A stretch of 64,000 bases of DNA. It comes from Halobacillus alkaliphilus (GTDB lineage Bacteria; Bacillota; Bacilli; Bacillales; Halobacillaceae). Below, in pieces: positions 63,901-64,000 of the stretch. The notes beneath the pieces were generated by a model. The model had not been told where the DNA came from. It made no database searches and saw nothing but the letters and a program-made list of their open reading frames with translations. The DNA lies in NCBI RefSeq assembly GCF_900113125.1, contig NZ_FOOG01000005.1, forward strand, positions 62,001 through 126,000, written 5' to 3'. Both the position numbers and the translations under genes were made by a program. How positions within the stretch are numbered: the first letter of the stretch is position 1; the number at the start of each line of letters is the position of its first letter.

Positions 63901-64000
63901 AACCTCTGGATGGGATATTATCCAAGCTATTAAGACCTATGATCACCTGTCTGACGTTCCTATATTTATCTCAAGTGCTCTCAGCCAATCTTCGGGAGTT
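60917..64000 (+). CDS. Multi-sensor hybrid histidine kinase (3' end outside window)
   Basis: The frame is open from ATG 60917 to the window edge (1028 residues). Order: helix 1 (~13-34), extracellular helical sensor (~35-180), helix 2 (~183-205), HAMP (~205-255), PAS (~290-400), GAF (~430-570), PAS (~575-690), HisKA with His714 in VSHELRTPL, HATPase (~815-925, NAIGNAIKFSPDGG-like NNIIGNAIKFS, DEGLGIPEHE, GGTGLGLAIS), and a receiver (~938 onward) with Asp989 in VDLTL, cut at the edge. Further receiver or Hpt domains may follow. It is the likely kinase of the operon. Confidence 0.92.
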   Translation, partial: MDYFKKSIRRKFFIVMLVVVTATCLATSVLFYLQYSNKSQHETITAELVEKRNVLRNIKEEYQTMVFRTRGYIVFNNNNELLQAKQARQNLDGYLSEAQGMNWSNGRIELFSDLNQFLEYYWGSLIPEVQTAVESGSIEEVRQLSLANTTEQINEIIQTLEDISNEAQETLTSENDNFLERMDLISYLLFALMILVVCILSLASRTLSRGIGRPLSELSIASEALAAGNNYDELPSSKRKDEIGTLTRSFQYMAKEIGEREDNLFAQNQELMAQQEMLESYVNDLRNKDLALNESSIVAILDEDGWIQTCNGKLAEASDYTESELEGRHFLSLTEEAYDHTDIKLAFPGVEHGKVWKGEVRCNRKGGEFFYTNTTVVPYINEDGKVEQFIVIQKDITDIKQAQQRLKDSLKETEKARSTVEKLNSMNQTLSTTMDKQSLLDQVIYQLSILFPFDHGIFMLLDSGGYAKIGLREEDLKGDILNSFAHKRLRAQRTPYIRERKMTIYEEGYFNASSKSYDLYVPVFNSRNKLEAVFVATRMGGSYEKEEINGITSILQRVSLNIERIDSYEQSEINRQLNQDIIDNINEGILFVDEEGKLVQYNQNWLTFLGLPYMQQENWLKVEFEDWLHQISSYITNAESFTDFCKGMVFTDYHPKSSVRIEVGSEEEFRTIEVYAEPICHQNEKEGILFVFRDITSEIEVNQMKTNLVSTVSHELRTPLASVLGYTELMIHRDLPENRRKKYLNTIHGEAKRLTNLINDFLDLQRMESGKSSFKKEVVELGSLVEEVVENFRITHTDHLLILTDQTLTSKIHADREKIIQLMNNIIGNAIKFSPDGGEVVVAINNDQSNVYVHVADEGLGIPEHEISKLFTKFHRVDNSSQRKIGGTGLGLAISKEIAEIHNGRISVLSEQGAGSVFSLTFPLQEPLKNEEGPVEKVPHVILIEDDINLSQLIKDELGDAGIKVSHYNEGRTALNELEKMEPDVFIVDLTLADQTSGWDIIQAIKTYDHLSDVPIFISSALSQSSGV

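Noticed and set aside
1-64000. CRISPR arrays, tRNA/rRNA genes, prophage or integrase genes
   Set aside because: No regularly spaced repeats, no tRNA-like cloverleafs, and no integrase, transposase or phage structural genes were recognised.

Overview
The window looks like the chromosome of a Gram-positive, motile member of the Bacillaceae, most likely a moderately halophilic genus such as Halobacillus. The evidence is moderate G+C content, AGGAGG-type ribosome binding sites, many GTG and TTG starts, and a gene order that closely follows Bacillus subtilis from degS-degU through comF, flgM-flgN-flgK-flgL, fliW-csrA-fliD-fliS-fliT, hpf, secA, prfB, cccB, ftsE, ctpB and minJ. The genus is an inference. 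No rRNA, tRNA, CRISPR array, prophage or intact insertion sequence was seen.

Layout. Bases 1-5000 are the edge of what looks like a Pel-type exopolysaccharide locus: a partial PelD-like membrane GAF protein, a divergent secreted polygalactosaminidase-like hydrolase with a structured mRNA leader, a GalE with Cys at the specificity position, and an SLH-anchored polysaccharide deacetylase. Bases 5000-14100 hold secreted enzymes (a cre-controlled GH13 amylase and a very large LTD/OB/endonuclease protein) with small unknown genes and an LCP cell-wall ligase. Bases 14100-19000 hold an amino-acid permease, tagO, a second LCP protein and yvyE. Bases 19000-24400 are degS, degU, degV, comFA and comFC. 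Bases 24400-33500 are the late flagellar block, in which the usual flagellin gene between csrA and fliD is missing. Bases 33500-44400 run hpf, secA, prfB (with its programmed +1 frameshift), galU, yitT, cccB, ftsE (without ftsX), ctpB and minJ.

Bases 44600-51450 hold a Fur-box-controlled siderophore ABC ATPase and then a complete poly-gamma-glutamate operon: pgsB, pgsC, pgsA and a membrane-anchored gamma-glutamyltransferase. Bases 51600-58800 hold a metal-dependent-hydrolase-like membrane protein, a CtaA-like protein lacking one haem-ligand histidine, a SWIM/SNF2 helicase and release factor RF3. Bases 58900-64000 are an overlapping three-gene phosphorelay: an Hpt-REC-GGDEF-REC protein, a lone receiver, and a multi-sensor hybrid histidine kinase cut by the window end.

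Together the genes describe lifestyle switching. DegS-DegU, flagella, competence, poly-gamma-glutamate, a probable c-di-GMP-responsive Pel locus and a diguanylate-cyclase phosphorelay lie within 64 kb. The most novel-looking items are the Hpt-REC-GGDEF-REC phosphorelay, the structured leader of the hydrolase at 894-956, the dispersed CCTCAGGTCATCCA intergenic element found at three loci, the orphan ftsE, and the CtaA variant.
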